From contig JABAKD010000018.1 of assembly GCA_012845835.1 (NCBI GenBank), forward strand, positions 3,292,229-3,356,228: a DNA stretch of 64,000 nt, written 5' to 3'. Each line of letters starts with the position of its first letter. Position 1 is the stretch's first letter. Positions 11,546-22,963 of this stretch are shown here, in pieces. The notes under the pieces were generated by a model that was not told where the DNA came from, did not search any database, and saw only the letters and a list, made by a program, of their open reading frames with translations. The stretch comes from Undaria pinnatifida. Taxonomy: Eukaryota > Sar > Phaeophyceae > Laminariales > Alariaceae. Position numbers and translations under genes: made by a program.

Positions 11546-11580
11546 GGTGGCCGCCCGCCGTCGGCGGCGGGACGGCCACC
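11546..11580 (-). other. 3'-terminal hairpin of the Helitron-like element
   Basis: The arms GGTGGCCGCCCGCCG (11546-11560) and CGGCGGGACGGCCACC (11565-11580) pair over 15 bp with a single unpaired A at 11572 and the loop TCGG. On the element's strand it lies just before TTACCCTAG. In Helitrons such a hairpin marks the end of rolling-circle transfer. Confidence 0.75.
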
Positions 11581-12278
11581 CGGAGATACGCCCGAAGAAG
11601 GTCAATCAATGAATTGAGGATGAGAAGTGCGGGAAATAGAGAGGAGGATGCAGGTTATGTCTATTAAAGGAGGAAGTGGCATCGATGATACATCCCCGCG
11701 ACTTTGGGCATGACTGAATTGAAACGCGGTGGCCGTATCAGGGGCGATGAATGTGTAATCAGTATAATTTTAGATGAAATATCAATGGAAAGTACGCAGG
11801 ATGGGCAGGCGGATGAATGACTCGGAAAGAGACATCGGTGACGCCGCACTGTTGTTTATGTAACGGAGTAAGTGTAATAGCTCCGTGATAAAAATCAATG
11901 GTGAAGAGAGCAAGATGACGGTGAACCCGGTGAAGAAGAAAGCGACGAAGATGATACGGTGATTAATTCGAACACATAATCGAAATCGTGAATGAAAGAA
12001 TCGGAAAAGCCCCGAAGATGGAAGGGCAAAAAGCAGCAAATCTCGATTGCTATGCTACAGCGAAAGAAAGCGAAAAAAACATGAAAAGGTCGACCTGGAA
12101 ATAATTACGTAGTGTACACGAAACGTGTGATAGCTTACGAACTCGTTGTAAGTGAAACGACTGAGACGCTGATAGCAGATGACAAACTTCAGGTGAAAAT
12201 GAGCCGGAAGAAAGTTGATGGCTAAAGAAGACGATCATCTACGGTATGTGAAACAGAAGCTTAGGTGCGTCGGTAGAA

Positions 12279-12743
12279 TCAATCTTCGTCATCGGAAGAC
12301 GACTCGTCGCTGGATGACGAAGCTTCTTCCTCGCCGGATGACGATGCAGAATCCGGCGTGTCCTCGTCGGAAGAGGATGAGGAACTGTCGCTGTCGGTGT
12401 CGTCGTCGATGGATATGATTTCAGGATTAGGTTCAGACGCAACGATGATGTTGGCAGCCCGTTGTGCGGTGTTGATGATTTCGTTCCGCGCATCCAGCGT
12501 AAATGCTCTTTGTCCTTCGTTGTCTTCTGGACGAAGCGGGGGTAATTCCCAGAACTGAGATATGGAGGTGGACACGTTAGGACTGCGCACGTATGTTGAT
12601 GTTAGACGGGCGCCCTCGCCGCTCCTTCCATCACGTGAATTTCTGCGACAATTGAGTGTTTCGTTACTCCTCGCGCGTCGAAGTCGCCTTTGTTCGTTGC
12701 GTCGGTTCTGTTGAGCTTTCGAGTATTGTCGTGTTGACGGCAT
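12279..12743 (-). CDS. 154-aa basic/acidic ORF inside the Helitron-like element
   Basis: Intact frame in the same orientation as the element, about 610 bp from its 5' end. Residues 1-45 are very basic (NRRNEQRRLRRARSNE). Residues 46-105 are mixed. Residues 110-154 are almost only Ser, Asp and Glu. The basic start recalls the Arg-rich N-terminal segments of Helitron-encoded proteins, but no Rep HUH motif or helicase motif follows. It may be a truncated transposon protein, a captured host fragment, or a low-complexity frame without function. A short GATGCGTA-type repeat lies upstream at about 12797-12830. Confidence 0.4.
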   Translation of the reverse strand: MPSTRQYSKAQQNRRNEQRRLRRARSNETLNCRRNSRDGRSGEGARLTSTYVRSPNVSTSISQFWELPPLRPEDNEGQRAFTLDARNEIINTAQRAANIIVASEPNPEIISIDDDTDSDSSSSSSDEDTPDSASSSGEEEASSSSDESSSDDED

Positions 12744-13332
12744 CGGAATGGGCAGTAGAGGTTTGGCGGGGTGCCGCGTATGATTGCGGCGGAAATGTAG
12801 ATGCGTAGATGCGTAGTGTAGATGCGGGTAAACATATTATGCGGCGGAGTTTTGATTGGCGAGGTTGTCTGCAGAAAATCCGCATATTTGCTCGTATGCG
12901 GCAGCGGGCATGGGCTGTAATCTGCAGTGGGCATGGCCAATCGTAACTACTTGACATGTTGTGACGACGTTTGATGAATGCATAAATAGGGTGGCGGTGT
13001 TTGTGTTGTGTAATGTCACGTCCATGCGCGTCGAAGCATGCACAACGAGTACAGAGATACAGAGTGGTGCCGAGGATGTTGGGCAGCACCACAGCGGCTG
13101 AGGTCTACTCATTTGAAGGTGTTCATGTCGGTGGCATATAACGAGCAACGCGTCATTGCATTCGTAGGTGCCATAAAGTGCACGTGATGAATGCACTCGC
13201 GTGGTTTCAAGTCGTGAAATGGACTATTGGGCGAGAGAGGCCAACAAATATCAAAACATGATTTTTTCTAACCTCGCATGAACCGGATGCATTCATTAAT
13301 CAAGATGTGGGAGCCATTAGCTGAATCGTGAT

Positions 13333-13356
13333 ATTATATACTCCGGAGTATATAAT
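13333..13356. other. 24-bp perfect palindrome at the Helitron 5' end
   Basis: The sequence reads the same on both strands around the centre CTCCGGAG, with ATTATATA arms. It sits exactly at the junction with the host sequence; its last base, T, belongs to the flank. A palindrome at the 5' end is not part of the usual Helitron description. Confidence 0.8.
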
Positions 13357-15489
13357 GTATTTTCCTTTACTGCGATGTTTGACAAAATACGGTCGTGAAC
13401 AACGACTACCGAACTGAAGTAAAATAGGGGGGGTCGGCATTCACTTCGAGTACCGCGGGACGATAGAGGACGGTATCTTTCCCACTGCACGCTGCGTGCT
13501 ATCTGGCCCGCCACACCCTAAGTGGCCCATCTCCCTTGGGAAAGACAGGAGTTAAGCACAAAGGTGGCACCATAAGTCCCCCCTCATGGTTACGGAAACC
13601 AACTCACAGGAACGAAATCAGAGCACCCCTCGTACCTCCAATCATGATGACACCAGGGAGAGGTGTACACATCACAAACAGAATCCTTCAGAACATTGTT
13701 ATCTCACCACGGATCGGCATCGGAGCGCGTATTTCATACCGCATGATGGCATGGGAGCGCCTTTTGCATACCAAACGATAGAATCATTGCACACTAGACT
13801 ATATACGCGACGCGCATGCAGAAGAGTGCGGCTTATACCCGCTAACTTGTGCGCGATTGCCGGTTTAAGGAAAACATGGGAATGGACTTAAGAACACCGG
13901 TCAAAGGCATATGTCGAATGTGTGTGGTTTGTACTAACCAGTATAGCACGAGACATCATCCGCAGAGAACTGAGTGCAAAGAATCGAACGCCGTTTTTTG
14001 CGGGTGTATTTGGAGGTCGTTGTCCGTTAATATATCGTTAGTGAAGAACGCGCCCTCCTCAAAATACGAAAGCCAAGCTGGGTTGTTGTTTTTGTTCCAT
14101 ACTGGCTGTCCTGTGGTGTACGGAAGGGACGTTCGTCTTGCGCACCCCGTTGTGACAGACGAGTGCGTTCAGCACAACCTGAAGATAGCAAGTAAGACGG
14201 CATTTGGCACACAATATGATGGCTGTAGAGCCACTACACCAAACGATAGCGGCACAGCCCGCCTTCCACAAAGGTCAAACATGGCAGAGAGCGCCTCGAA
14301 CACCAAATGATTGGGGGGTGGTTGGTCGAGACAAATGCAAGGATGGACTCGGGATGTCGCTGAACGAACACATATATCAACTGAACACGTTTTTCATACG
14401 CACCACGTCTGGAGCATTCGGAGTCTTGAATACCACACAATTTTGGCATATATTATATGCGCGCAACATCGTCGGATATGTACGCCTGTTTCTGTAGTTG
14501 TATTGAAGCTAAGTACCTAGTATGGGTAAACGCGTACTGACATTTGCGTGCAAGGATAACAGGAGATTACGAACGCGCTGGCAATACAGCGCATATTCAC
14601 AGCCACACAAAGGCTGTGATAAAGTAGATAAAACAATGTGGAGAGCCAGAATGGTGAGAAGGTTGGCCAATGGAAGGAAGCAATGAGCGGAGGTAGGAAT
14701 ACCAAACAAAAAATATAGTGTGCTTTGTTACGAGGGCGGATTGAGTAGACGGTTTAAATTCTGTGGTCGACGGGTTGACATTGATTGCAGCAGAATGACA
14801 ATGGTTAGTGTATCACGTCAGTGGCAACACCACGTGGGTACCGGGCAGGGAGGTGCTGGCAAACGGGTTCAATACGCGAACTCACGGTGCGCCAATACTA
14901 GTGTGGGTCAGCAGCAGCTGACTCAGGTATTTGAGACTTAACGACCGCCTTTAGGGGCTCCGACCATAGTAACGTGATTCCGTGTACCAAAGACACTATC
15001 AATGTATTTCATAAGGATGCAATGTTTGGGCTGGTGACCCAACGCCGCGGCGGGGGGATAACTTTTTGAGCCCCCTCCTTAAGTGTCTCGGTGCCACTCG
15101 TACACATTACCCTCCTGTTCCTTTGCGGTGGTAAACATTCGTGCTGTTATTTTTCGCGATACGAATCAACAACAAAATATTGCTACGCCACGCAAAATAT
15201 ATGGTCTAGTTAACCTTTGCATGTTCAGTACAGTGTCACTCGTGCGAGTGACGCAACATCGGCAGTGAAGAAGGGGGTACTTCCTTCTACCGTAGCTATC
15301 TCCAGATGCATGGCGAACGATATCACGGACGGGGGTTGTCGCCGTTGGGAGTCGTGGTGTTCACGTCCAAACGTCGTGAGGTGCATGATCTTACCGTTTC
15401 GAGTGCGCTATTGATGTATGGAGTAAAAACCTATTTGTTGTTTTTCTTTCCAAATGCGTCGTCGTTATCGTCTGCTGGGTATCGACGGA
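13356..15489. other. Unit 1, 2.1 kb with no convincing gene
   Basis: Host sequence resumes after the Helitron. Unit 1 lacks about 40 bp near 13540 that units 2 and 3 have (between CTCCCTTGG and GGGAAAG). Short frames on both strands (for example 13849-14310 plus) are repeated in units 2 and 3 but change as fast as their surroundings. I see no RNA gene or mobile element. Confidence 0.4.
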
Positions 15490-16320
15490 GAGATGTTAAC
15501 CCCCGTGGCTCGATACACCCATCGCAGCTTACAGCAATGCCCTATGTATCTCGCCCATTGATATACGACTTGCCTCTTTGTCACTAGGATGATACTATTC
15601 GGTTTCCTAACTATCGCCTCCTGCAGTCATCTCATGTGACCAAGCCTCGGAATGGTACCGTACCATTGGAGTCTTATAACCTAGCTAAAAGGTAACATAA
15701 AACAATACGAATGATGCATAATCATATCTTGATGCGCAAAATACCGGCTACATGAACCGTCCCCTCTCCCTCCCGCCCACCCTTACCCCATCATTCAAAA
15801 GAGATGTTAGGGGCGATCGGGAGGATGGGAAACACAGGACGCAAAGATCTGACTTGGCTTGCCAATTCAGGGACTACCTCATGCCTATCCACGTTATCAG
15901 CAAGAGCCCCAGCCAGCTTGCACTCCTGGCTAGCCTCTACTCGACGAGCTGCACCCAAGCCTAGTCCTGGCGTGTTCACTTACCTTTGCACTCAATACCC
16001 TACGACCCCGATTCTCGACTTTGTCTGTTACTTTGTACTCTTACGTTTGTGGACAAAGCACTACTTCATTATTTGTCTTTTGAATTGCGTTGTAATTGTT
16101 ATTCTCTAGGGTGTGAAAGAGACGTCTTCCTTTGGTTTAATATACCCATTGCTGCCTCCTGCATCCTCCTTTTTATCTGGCGCACAAATATACAGTTTTT
16201 TCCTCTCCCCAATATTCTACCGGCCAGCATCCTAACTTTTGCCGCCTACTGTCGTCTCGGGTGACCAAGCCTCCGCATGGTACCGTACCATTTGACTCCT
16301 CCAACTCCGTGGTAGTCTGA
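15490..16320. repeat. Diverged internal direct duplication, unit 1
   Basis: Segments of about 190 bp at roughly 15490-15690 and 16120-16320 align by eye and end in a shared block GTGACCAAGCCTC. This is followed by the near-palindromes AATGGTACCGTACCATT (15651-15667) and ATGGTACCGTACCAT (16277-16291). Between them, 15840-16080 is related to 1330-1620 at the head of the unit. The array unit therefore contains older, diverged duplications. Counterparts lie at 35500-36335 and about 55010-55830. Confidence 0.55.
15791..15979 (-). pseudogene. Coding-like relic, copy B, unit 1
   Basis: Minus-strand frame of 62 codons whose middle (GALADNVDRHEVVPELASQV) matches the copy A relic at 1110-1436 in the same frame. 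At the DNA level the similarity continues past the frame: CAGGGACTACCTC and a TTGTCTGTTAC motif are shared in the same order. It is shorter than copy A, and its two ends do not match. It is best read as an old duplicated fragment of the same unknown sequence. Confidence 0.35.
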
Positions 16321-16329
16321 GGCTACTGT

Positions 16330-18853
16330 TGTCGTACACTACTGATCATTTTCTACCTGGGCTGTACGTTCCTCCGGTTGTCAATCCGCCCCTAGGCTTG
16401 CCGCGAATACCTTACGTGACACCCTTATCGAACCTTTTGCGATATTCTTGTGCATGCACGCTTTGTACGCGATGAATCTCCACCGCCATTCTATATTAAT
16501 CCCTCGATTCGAAATGACTCCTCCGGCCGGTGAACGTGGTCGCTCCTGTGATGTGCAACGAGAGCAGGGTGAACGTATCGCGATTTAGAACTGACTTTGC
16601 CACTAAACTACAAACTTTATCTATGAGCACGATCGTACGACACCGCTCTTAAAGAATTTCTACAACATACGGGCAGAGGGGGGAGTGGTTGGCAAAACCA
16701 CAGACGCATGGCACCAACTGTACCATGCAGGCGACGGCACCACCGTCGTCCTTAATGGACGACCTCGCACCGCGAACCTCGTTCCGTATCCCTACTCGGT
16801 CGTCCACAACATGCGTCTGGCCATTATTGTATCCCTCAGAATGGGCGTTTAGCGTATCGGTCTATGGACACGTGATGTACACCAACTGTGTGCTGTTAGA
16901 GTGAAACAGACGCGGCCCCACTTCGTCTGATTTGCATGCACGTGTTACGCCACCCCCGAGTCGGCGGCAAACTTCTCGTCCGACGTTGTCATCACACGAT
17001 AACTAAAAAACAAAAACAGCCACAACACCTTCACTTCCAGATCCCATTGTGGGAAGAGATGCCCCCCCACCCCCCCCCACCCATGGAAAGCATGCCGAAC
17101 AAGACCGGCAGGCGAGCGCGGCGGGGAGTTCCCACCGCCACGTGTTGGGTGGGATCGTAGATACGCACGGCCATACGCCCACACGTGCACACAAACACTC
17201 CTTCCCCCCAACAAATGCTACCATAGGGGTGGACTCGTTTCCCTTAAACCTACTCCTGACGTGAGAAGCTCAACAACTGACCCAAACACAAACAAAAACA
17301 AATATCACAGAATGAAGTTTTAACCTGAAGAACAATGCCTTGACCTAGGCATGTCGCGGGTTGTGTTGTAAAGTAAGAACGTGATAAGACGATAATGGGT
17401 TAAGGACCGCCGTCATTCAGACAAAACAGCCAGAAATGCAAGATTGCTACCCCCATCAATGCCTAGGCCTTGCTGCTATCAAAATCGCGCAACTTCAACT
17501 CTCTCGGAAGCCCGTCCACCTACGAAATGTACTACAAGATAGCCGAGACCAAACTCGGAGGTACCCCTAGTCGAGCGCCCAACTGAAGTTGTCCGCGCCG
17601 CTCCATTTCCCTCGCCCGCTGCTCGAACAGCACCTCTAGGTCGCAGGTCGGCTAGGTGTTGCGTTCAGAACCGGCATCGACCTATTCTCTGCCATGCATA
17701 TCAGTCAACAGCGCCCCCTGCTGCCCCGCCCGGCAAAACGGCCGGTTGGTCGCGTTCCTCGGCTCGTAGCGAAACCAGCACCGTTGTGTAAATGCAGTTG
17801 CGCCATACCTTACCCCTCCAATCGTGAGAACTGCCCCCTCAACCGGACATCGTCCTCGGGCTCCACCTGGCTGTGCTATCCTTCAATTCACTGTTGTTAC
17901 TGACATCTCGTCGCACGAATGGATGCGTGTCCGAGGGAATCAGACAGGCCAAGGCGGGGCCCGCGGGGGGGGGTGAGTACGAGGTTCCAAGGGTGATAGA
18001 GGGGCCCCTTGTTTCCCCACACGCTCCCTTAGCGTTGATGGTGACGTGTTCTTCACACGAGCGACGAATGCGAAACATAGGGAAGAATTGAACAAAGAGT
18101 AAAATAACTGGTGAAGCGGCGTAGGAGATTCATGCCCCCACTCGTACAACGAAGTATTGTGCTATTTTGATGGCTACCCCCAGACAGGTGCCGCCCTGTC
18201 CTACAAGTGCTGATCAGAGGGGTCGAACAAGCCCGAGACACTACGTGTCCTAGACAAGGGGAATATCTCGCCGCACAACACTGATTCGGGAAACATTTGG
18301 TGCATTAGGAACGTTTATCTCGAGGCACTAGGTGCGATAAGGTTGGCTTCACTATTTCCTGTATCGACAAGCTTCTTTGCTTTTGTTGCCTTTCTATGTA
18401 ATTGGATCCACACGGGGGCCACTGTCTCTTTTGGGTCAATGTATACGAGCGCATCCACGTACATCGTGGCATTCGCCATACTCAAGAAGGCAAGAGCTTA
18501 AACAGCCCAATCGCTCCAAACTTGAGAGAAAACAGGCGCTGCCTTTACGGTGGACCCTTCTCTGAACCTGAACATTGGCCTAGCTCTGCGTCGATGGCGA
18601 ACGGCGCAACTGCGCACTTTAAACTGCGAACAAGGTAACACCTGCCAGCCACTGCGGTGCAAACGAGAGACGTCGTTTACGTGGAAACGAGCAGAGCTCT
18701 CGCGCTACGCTTTCTCTCGTATGTTTTCCTCAAATGACCGCAACAAATACCTTGTTCGTGGGAACAGCATTTAAGATAGACGAGGGGTTACTCGACCATC
18801 GAGCACTCGCGTCCCCGTGACTCCGCGGCCGTGTCTATCCGCGTTGGCTTTAC
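16330..18853. other. Unit 1, 2.5 kb with no convincing gene
   Basis: C-rich runs lie at 17061-17081, where unit 1 has extra Cs compared with units 2 and 3. A G-run lies in GCCCGCGGGG at about 17960-17970 and lengthens in unit 3. Frames at 17839-18078 (minus) and 17873-18091 (plus) overlap each other, and both persist in other units; I cannot decide for either. No RNA genes were recognised. Confidence 0.4.
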
Positions 18854-19631
18854 AACCGGCAACGTTGTTCCCAGATGGTGGCATAATACAACCATGACAG
18901 AGCAGCAAAGAGGATGTACGTTGTGCTTGCGTCTGTCTGTCGTGTTTCGTTTTCGTGTTTCTGTCGATGAGCAAGGCTACCCCCATTTTCAATACCGAGT
19001 TGTCGCCACTCGCACGACAATAACTGGGGAGATGTTTTGTCGCAACGCAGCTCCCTATTCCTATGCGCGAATTTATGTAGTAAAATTTGGACGGCAGGGA
19101 ACCTCAAGCTCGCAAAGGAACTGGGGAGTCGCTCACGTGCGTGACCCCGACCCACGGCCAATCAAAAAGCACCAAACGTTACCCCCTTCCCTAGCCTTGG
19201 TATGATACACATGCTCCCAACAAGGATGGGCCCAAAGCAACTAACCGGCAACGTTGTTCCCAGATGGTGGCATAATACAACCATGACAGAGCAGCAAAGA
19301 GGATGTACGTTGTGCTTGCGTCTGTCTGTCGTGTTTCGTTTTCGTGTTTCTGTCGATGAGCAAGGCTACCCCCATTTTCAATACCGAGTTGTCGCCACTC
19401 GCACGACAATAACTGGGGAGATGTTTTGTCGCAACGCAGCTCCCTATTCCTATGCGCGAATTTATGTAGTAAAATTTGGACGGCAGGGAACCTCAAGCTC
19501 GCAAAGGAACTGGGGAGTCGCTCACGTGCGTGACCCCGACCCACGGCCAATCAAAAAGCACCAAACGTTACCCCCTTCCCTAGCCTTGGTATGATACACA
19601 TGCTCCCAACAAGGATGGGCCCAAAGCAACT
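18854..19631. repeat. 389-bp perfect tandem duplication, unit 1 only
   Basis: 18854-19242 is repeated without a visible change as 19243-19631. Both copies start AACCGGCAACG and end CCCAAAGCAACT. Units 2 (38843-39231) and 3 have a single copy. The repeat carries a plus-strand frame (18831-19205, 124 codons; 19202-19594, 130 codons) and a minus-strand one (103 and 119 codons). About a quarter of the residues differ from unit 3, so neither frame looks constrained. Perfect identity means a very recent event or an assembly artefact. Confidence 0.9.
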
Positions 19632-20621
19632 AAATAGAAGTATGCACGTGTGTGTCGTTCTCGTTTGTTTCTTCTCCAAGAGGGAAAGTCTAGGCAGAAT
19701 CAGGGTGACTCCGCTCCTCCTGAGCGGCCCCGTTCGCTGTCACTTCCAGGTGACGGCTGCCCCGGTTGCGATTCATACGCGATGGTTGGTCGCTGGCGTA
19801 CGATACAGCCGTCGCGGGCCAGAAACGAAATTATAGATCAGACGACACCAGGATATTTGCGTATCTATACTACCTGCCTCGGCGACCATTTAGGTAGTAC
19901 AGCAGTGAAATATTCGTTCAATCGATTGGCGTCCAGACAATACGGCAGATTGACTCCACCCTCGAGTGTTTATGCCAGTCGTGACTCCACCGTGACGGCC
20001 TCGGACGTTACTCTACAAAAGGGCGATTTTCGCTGGGTACCCCTGCCGCGTCCCTCTCCACGTCAACATATAGCCGATGATGACGGTGCGTTTAAATATC
20101 GAGCAGTCTGTCTAAAGGAATACATATAATCAGCTAGTGGCATGGTAGATATAAGGCCGGCGCGACAGTGCCGTGCCCTTCACACTCGTACCGCCTTCTC
20201 TTGAAATTACTGATTGTTTCGTGAGCTATCCTGTCCAAATTGTGCGCATATGGAGGGAAGCACGCGCGCAATCTATTCGTCGCGAATCGCTTGTGTCTCG
20301 GGGGAAGGAGATCACTTACCACCAACGACACTGTTTCCGGGATAAATTAAGGTGGCCGTTATGTAGCATCACGAGCCATCACGCTACTTCCCTCTCGTAT
20401 TGGGCTCGAGTCGCCTCGCACGGGTTATGGACGATTCGTGGTCATGTAATGCACCCTATCCCAGGTGCTTGCCTCCTCTCGGTCATGAGCAGAAAGGAAA
20501 CTCACACATATACGAGCAAATATTGTCATGAAAATAAACCAAGGGGGAAGGGGTCTGAATCTTGAACGGCAAGGGCATCGACGTCACAGCATGTACCCAC
20601 CCAGGAAATTGGATGTGCCAT
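19632..20621. other. Unit 1, 1.0 kb with no convincing gene
   Basis: Plus-strand frame 19650-20129 (159 codons) has a 165-codon counterpart at 39250-39747, but in unit 3 it is broken (58759-58992 and 58980-59336 in different frames). I therefore do not call it. Unit 1 lacks about 18 bp (near 19830) that units 2 and 3 carry. Confidence 0.4.
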
Positions 20622-21447
20622 GCCTGCCTGTATCAGTGACCCTATAGTTCTATGCAATGTAGGTTCTGTTAATCGACCTGTGAGGGCAACTCTACGCTCA
20701 AATGCTCGCCGCGACTCCATAGCGGTGACACCCTCTAGCTGCGTAGCATACCCATTGCGCGCCTGGTAATTGTCGCACGACAATGAGTCGTAGATAACAT
20801 TCCAGCAGGCAGCTATGTTACGGAAGTATATCAGCGTAAGTTCTTACTTGCATCGTTGATCATACAGTGCGATGCACTGTAGGTTCTGTCTGTCACGTGA
20901 CTATGAGGACGACTCCACCCTCACTTCCTCGCGGCGACTCCGGAGCGGCGACCCTCGCCGGCGACGTGGTATACCATTTCGCGCACGGCGTTCAACGTAC
21001 GACTATGAGTTGAGTTGTAGACAATCTTCCAGCAGGTATCTCGATAGTCGAAGTAGATACAGAGTTGATCCCTACCTGCATCAATGATCCTATAGTGTGA
21101 TGCAGTTTAGGTTCTGTCATGTGAGCTGTGAGGGCGATTCCACCCTCACGCGCTCGCTGCGACCCCACTTCAGCCATTCTCTCTGACTGCGTGGTACAGA
21201 CATTGCGCGCCGGTTGTTGCTCGTACGACTAAATTCGCTGTTAGTGTCCCAGCTGTATGAACTACCAGGTATGCATGTAGAAACACAGTAAATACCTTCC
21301 TGTATTCGTGATTCAATTATGTCTAGGTTCCGTCATGTGAAGCACCACTACACACTCACGCAATGGCCGGGACTCCACAGCGCCGAATATGTCTGGCGGA
21401 ATGAAGCTGCCATTCCGCGCCCGGCATTATTATCCGTACCACATAAA
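20622..21447. repeat. Four-copy 220-bp tandem repeat, end of unit 1
   Basis: The landmark AGGTTCTGT recurs at 20661, 20881, 21109 and 21325 (AGGTTCCGT), spaced 220, 228 and 216 bp. Each copy runs: ACCTGCATCA, ATAGTGTGATGCA, the landmark, GTGAGGGCGATTCCACCCTC, GCTGCGACTCCA, then GCGCGCCGG. GTGAGGG and CCCTCAC can pair around an 8-base loop. Copies are clearly diverged from one another but ordered alike in every unit. Confidence 0.8.
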
Positions 21448-22636
21448 TTCGCACGAAATATTCAAATTTAATACAGGCAGAATAATAGACAACGAAAATA
21501 CAGTAGATATATATGTCGCTAACGAGGTCGGCGCGCGGTGATTATAGGGACCCAATGCTCGCAAGAGTATCAATTGGAGTCTAGAGGATAACAGTAGAAT
21601 ATTCTGCAGATACATCTCGCTGTTAGCATGATGCAGTAATTGCGCGGCAGAAAGAAGTTCCAAGAAATGGGTAGCGAAAAAAATATACTAACATGCTGTG
21701 GGTATTGAATACTACCGAAGCCAGCCCGCAGAATGCATCATGCAGCATAGAATCAACCATTCTGGCCACACCAACTAGTTCGAATCAAGACTGCATTTGT
21801 CGCCACAACCAGCGATCAGACCGTGTACTCCAAGAGGAAGCCCACCAGAGCAACCAGTTTGACGGTACATTTAAGAATAACGAGCATATCTGTGATGTAA
21901 TCCGTGACAACGGAGCTTGTCTTGAACAGCACACACGTGTACAGCCCTACATCGAACTCACAGAAGATGCCAGCTCGCGTTTGTTGGTGCTATTATCGTC
22001 ATCAACGAACTCAATCATGTAGCGACAGGCTCCAACCATCGATTATTATAAAATACAATATGGTCTCACACGGCAGTACGGCTCAACCGTACGAAGTTGC
22101 TGTTGTCCTCGTCATCGCAATACAAATCGGGACAGACAGGTTCCAACCACTGCCTGCCGCCACAAATGTTTTTTTAGTAGAATTATTCACAGTCCTAACT
22201 CATCACGGCCAGATATCATACCTGGTAGTAGACAGTCGTATCCATGGTGTGACACGAGTATAGGCGACATATATGTGCACATAGCTTGTAAATATGAAGA
22301 TCGATGAAATCCTCAATCTCACACCTGGAGTGTGTTTGATTTTTTTGATAGTATGTATCACCTCGCAAGCATCGACCAGTTGACCAGCCCCACTCCCACC
22401 TCAGGTACAAGTGTAGTTGGATTAAATAAAAGCATTTCAAAACAAACCAGCACCCTCTTTCGTTGTTCTGGACACAGATATCAAGGGACGGCACTTTTAC
22501 CACTTGACCGGCGGCAAAATTCCAATAGTTGACCTTGATTGACGCCGAACTACTAGGGTTAAATTTGACCGATAGTGTTCACACCCGTGACCGCTGGGAC
22601 GTTCCCGTTGACTGCCCGTCTCAGGACATAGTACTG

Positions 22637-22963
22637 CTAAAAGGCCCCCTGGACAGAAATATGTTTATTGTTTATTACTCTTGCATCTTTGCCATCTCTA
22701 ACCGCGCCCCTCCACGTACACCACACACACCGCTTCAGAGACGCGGCCAGGTAATCCCGTCGCCCAAGGTCCCGGTCGCGGGAATAATCCCGCAAGTTGA
22801 GATCCAGCTTTCTCGTCCACAGGGTCCTCTTCGCCTCCGAGTTGACTGCGCGCACATGCGGAGTCAAATACTTGGCTTGGCTGGCGAATCCAGGGACTAC
22901 CTCGTGCCCGCCTACAATATCAGCAAGAGCTCCTGCCGCTTGCGCCCGGCGTGTCCTTGATAG
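22637..22963 (-). pseudogene. Coding-like relic, copy A, unit 2 (nonsense)
   Basis: Same relic as at 1110-1436, in the block that is almost identical between units 1 and 2, so the TAG (plus-strand 22964-22966) is inherited in both. Seen directly: the frame is open from the TAG to the stop at 22637, with the same KLDLNLRDY and CVWCTW strings. No start codon is visible upstream in frame beyond the TAG. Function is unknown. Confidence 0.4.

Larger units (their letters stand above)
11537..13355 (-). mobile_element. Helitron-like element, 1819 bp, unit 1 only
   Basis: Units 2 and 3 give the empty site. Unit 3 reads AGTAAATGTATTTTCC where unit 1 is split AGTAAA / TGTATTTTCC, so insertion was between A and T with no target duplication. 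Read on the minus strand, the element ends in CTAG. This is preceded, five bases earlier, by a GC-rich hairpin (plus 11546-11580) with a 15-bp stem, one bulged A and a TCGG loop. CTRR plus a 3' hairpin plus A/T insertion is the Helitron signature. The 5' end (13355) begins TTATATACTCC, not the usual TC, and forms a perfect 24-bp palindrome at 13333-13356. No Rep/helicase domain is present, so it is non-autonomous. Confidence 0.75.
1..21527. repeat. Macrosatellite unit 1 (21,527 bp)
   Basis: First complete unit of a head-to-tail array. The start motif TCGGCGCGC, followed by GTGATTATAGGGACCC, recurs at 21528 and, with small changes, at 41158 and 60644. Features then follow in the same order in each unit. 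The unit edge is a convention, since the window itself opens on this motif. Unit 1 is about 1.9 kb longer than unit 2. The excess is explained by a 1819-bp Helitron-like insertion and a 389-bp duplication, less the 269-bp LTR found only in unit 2. Apart from the 484-codon minus-strand ORF, no long conserved reading frame was found. Confidence 0.95.

Noticed and set aside
17839-18078. Overlapping plus and minus frames that persist in all units
   Set aside because: They lie opposite each other in a GC-rich stretch with a G-run of variable length, which would shift either frame between units; no choice is supported.
18831-19205. 124-codon plus-strand frame, duplicated in unit 1 and present in units 2 and 3
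   Set aside because: About a quarter of residues differ from unit 3 over DNA that is far more alike, and the minus strand is equally open, so there is no sign of constraint.
19650-20129. 159-codon plus-strand frame
   Set aside because: It is broken into two frames in unit 3.
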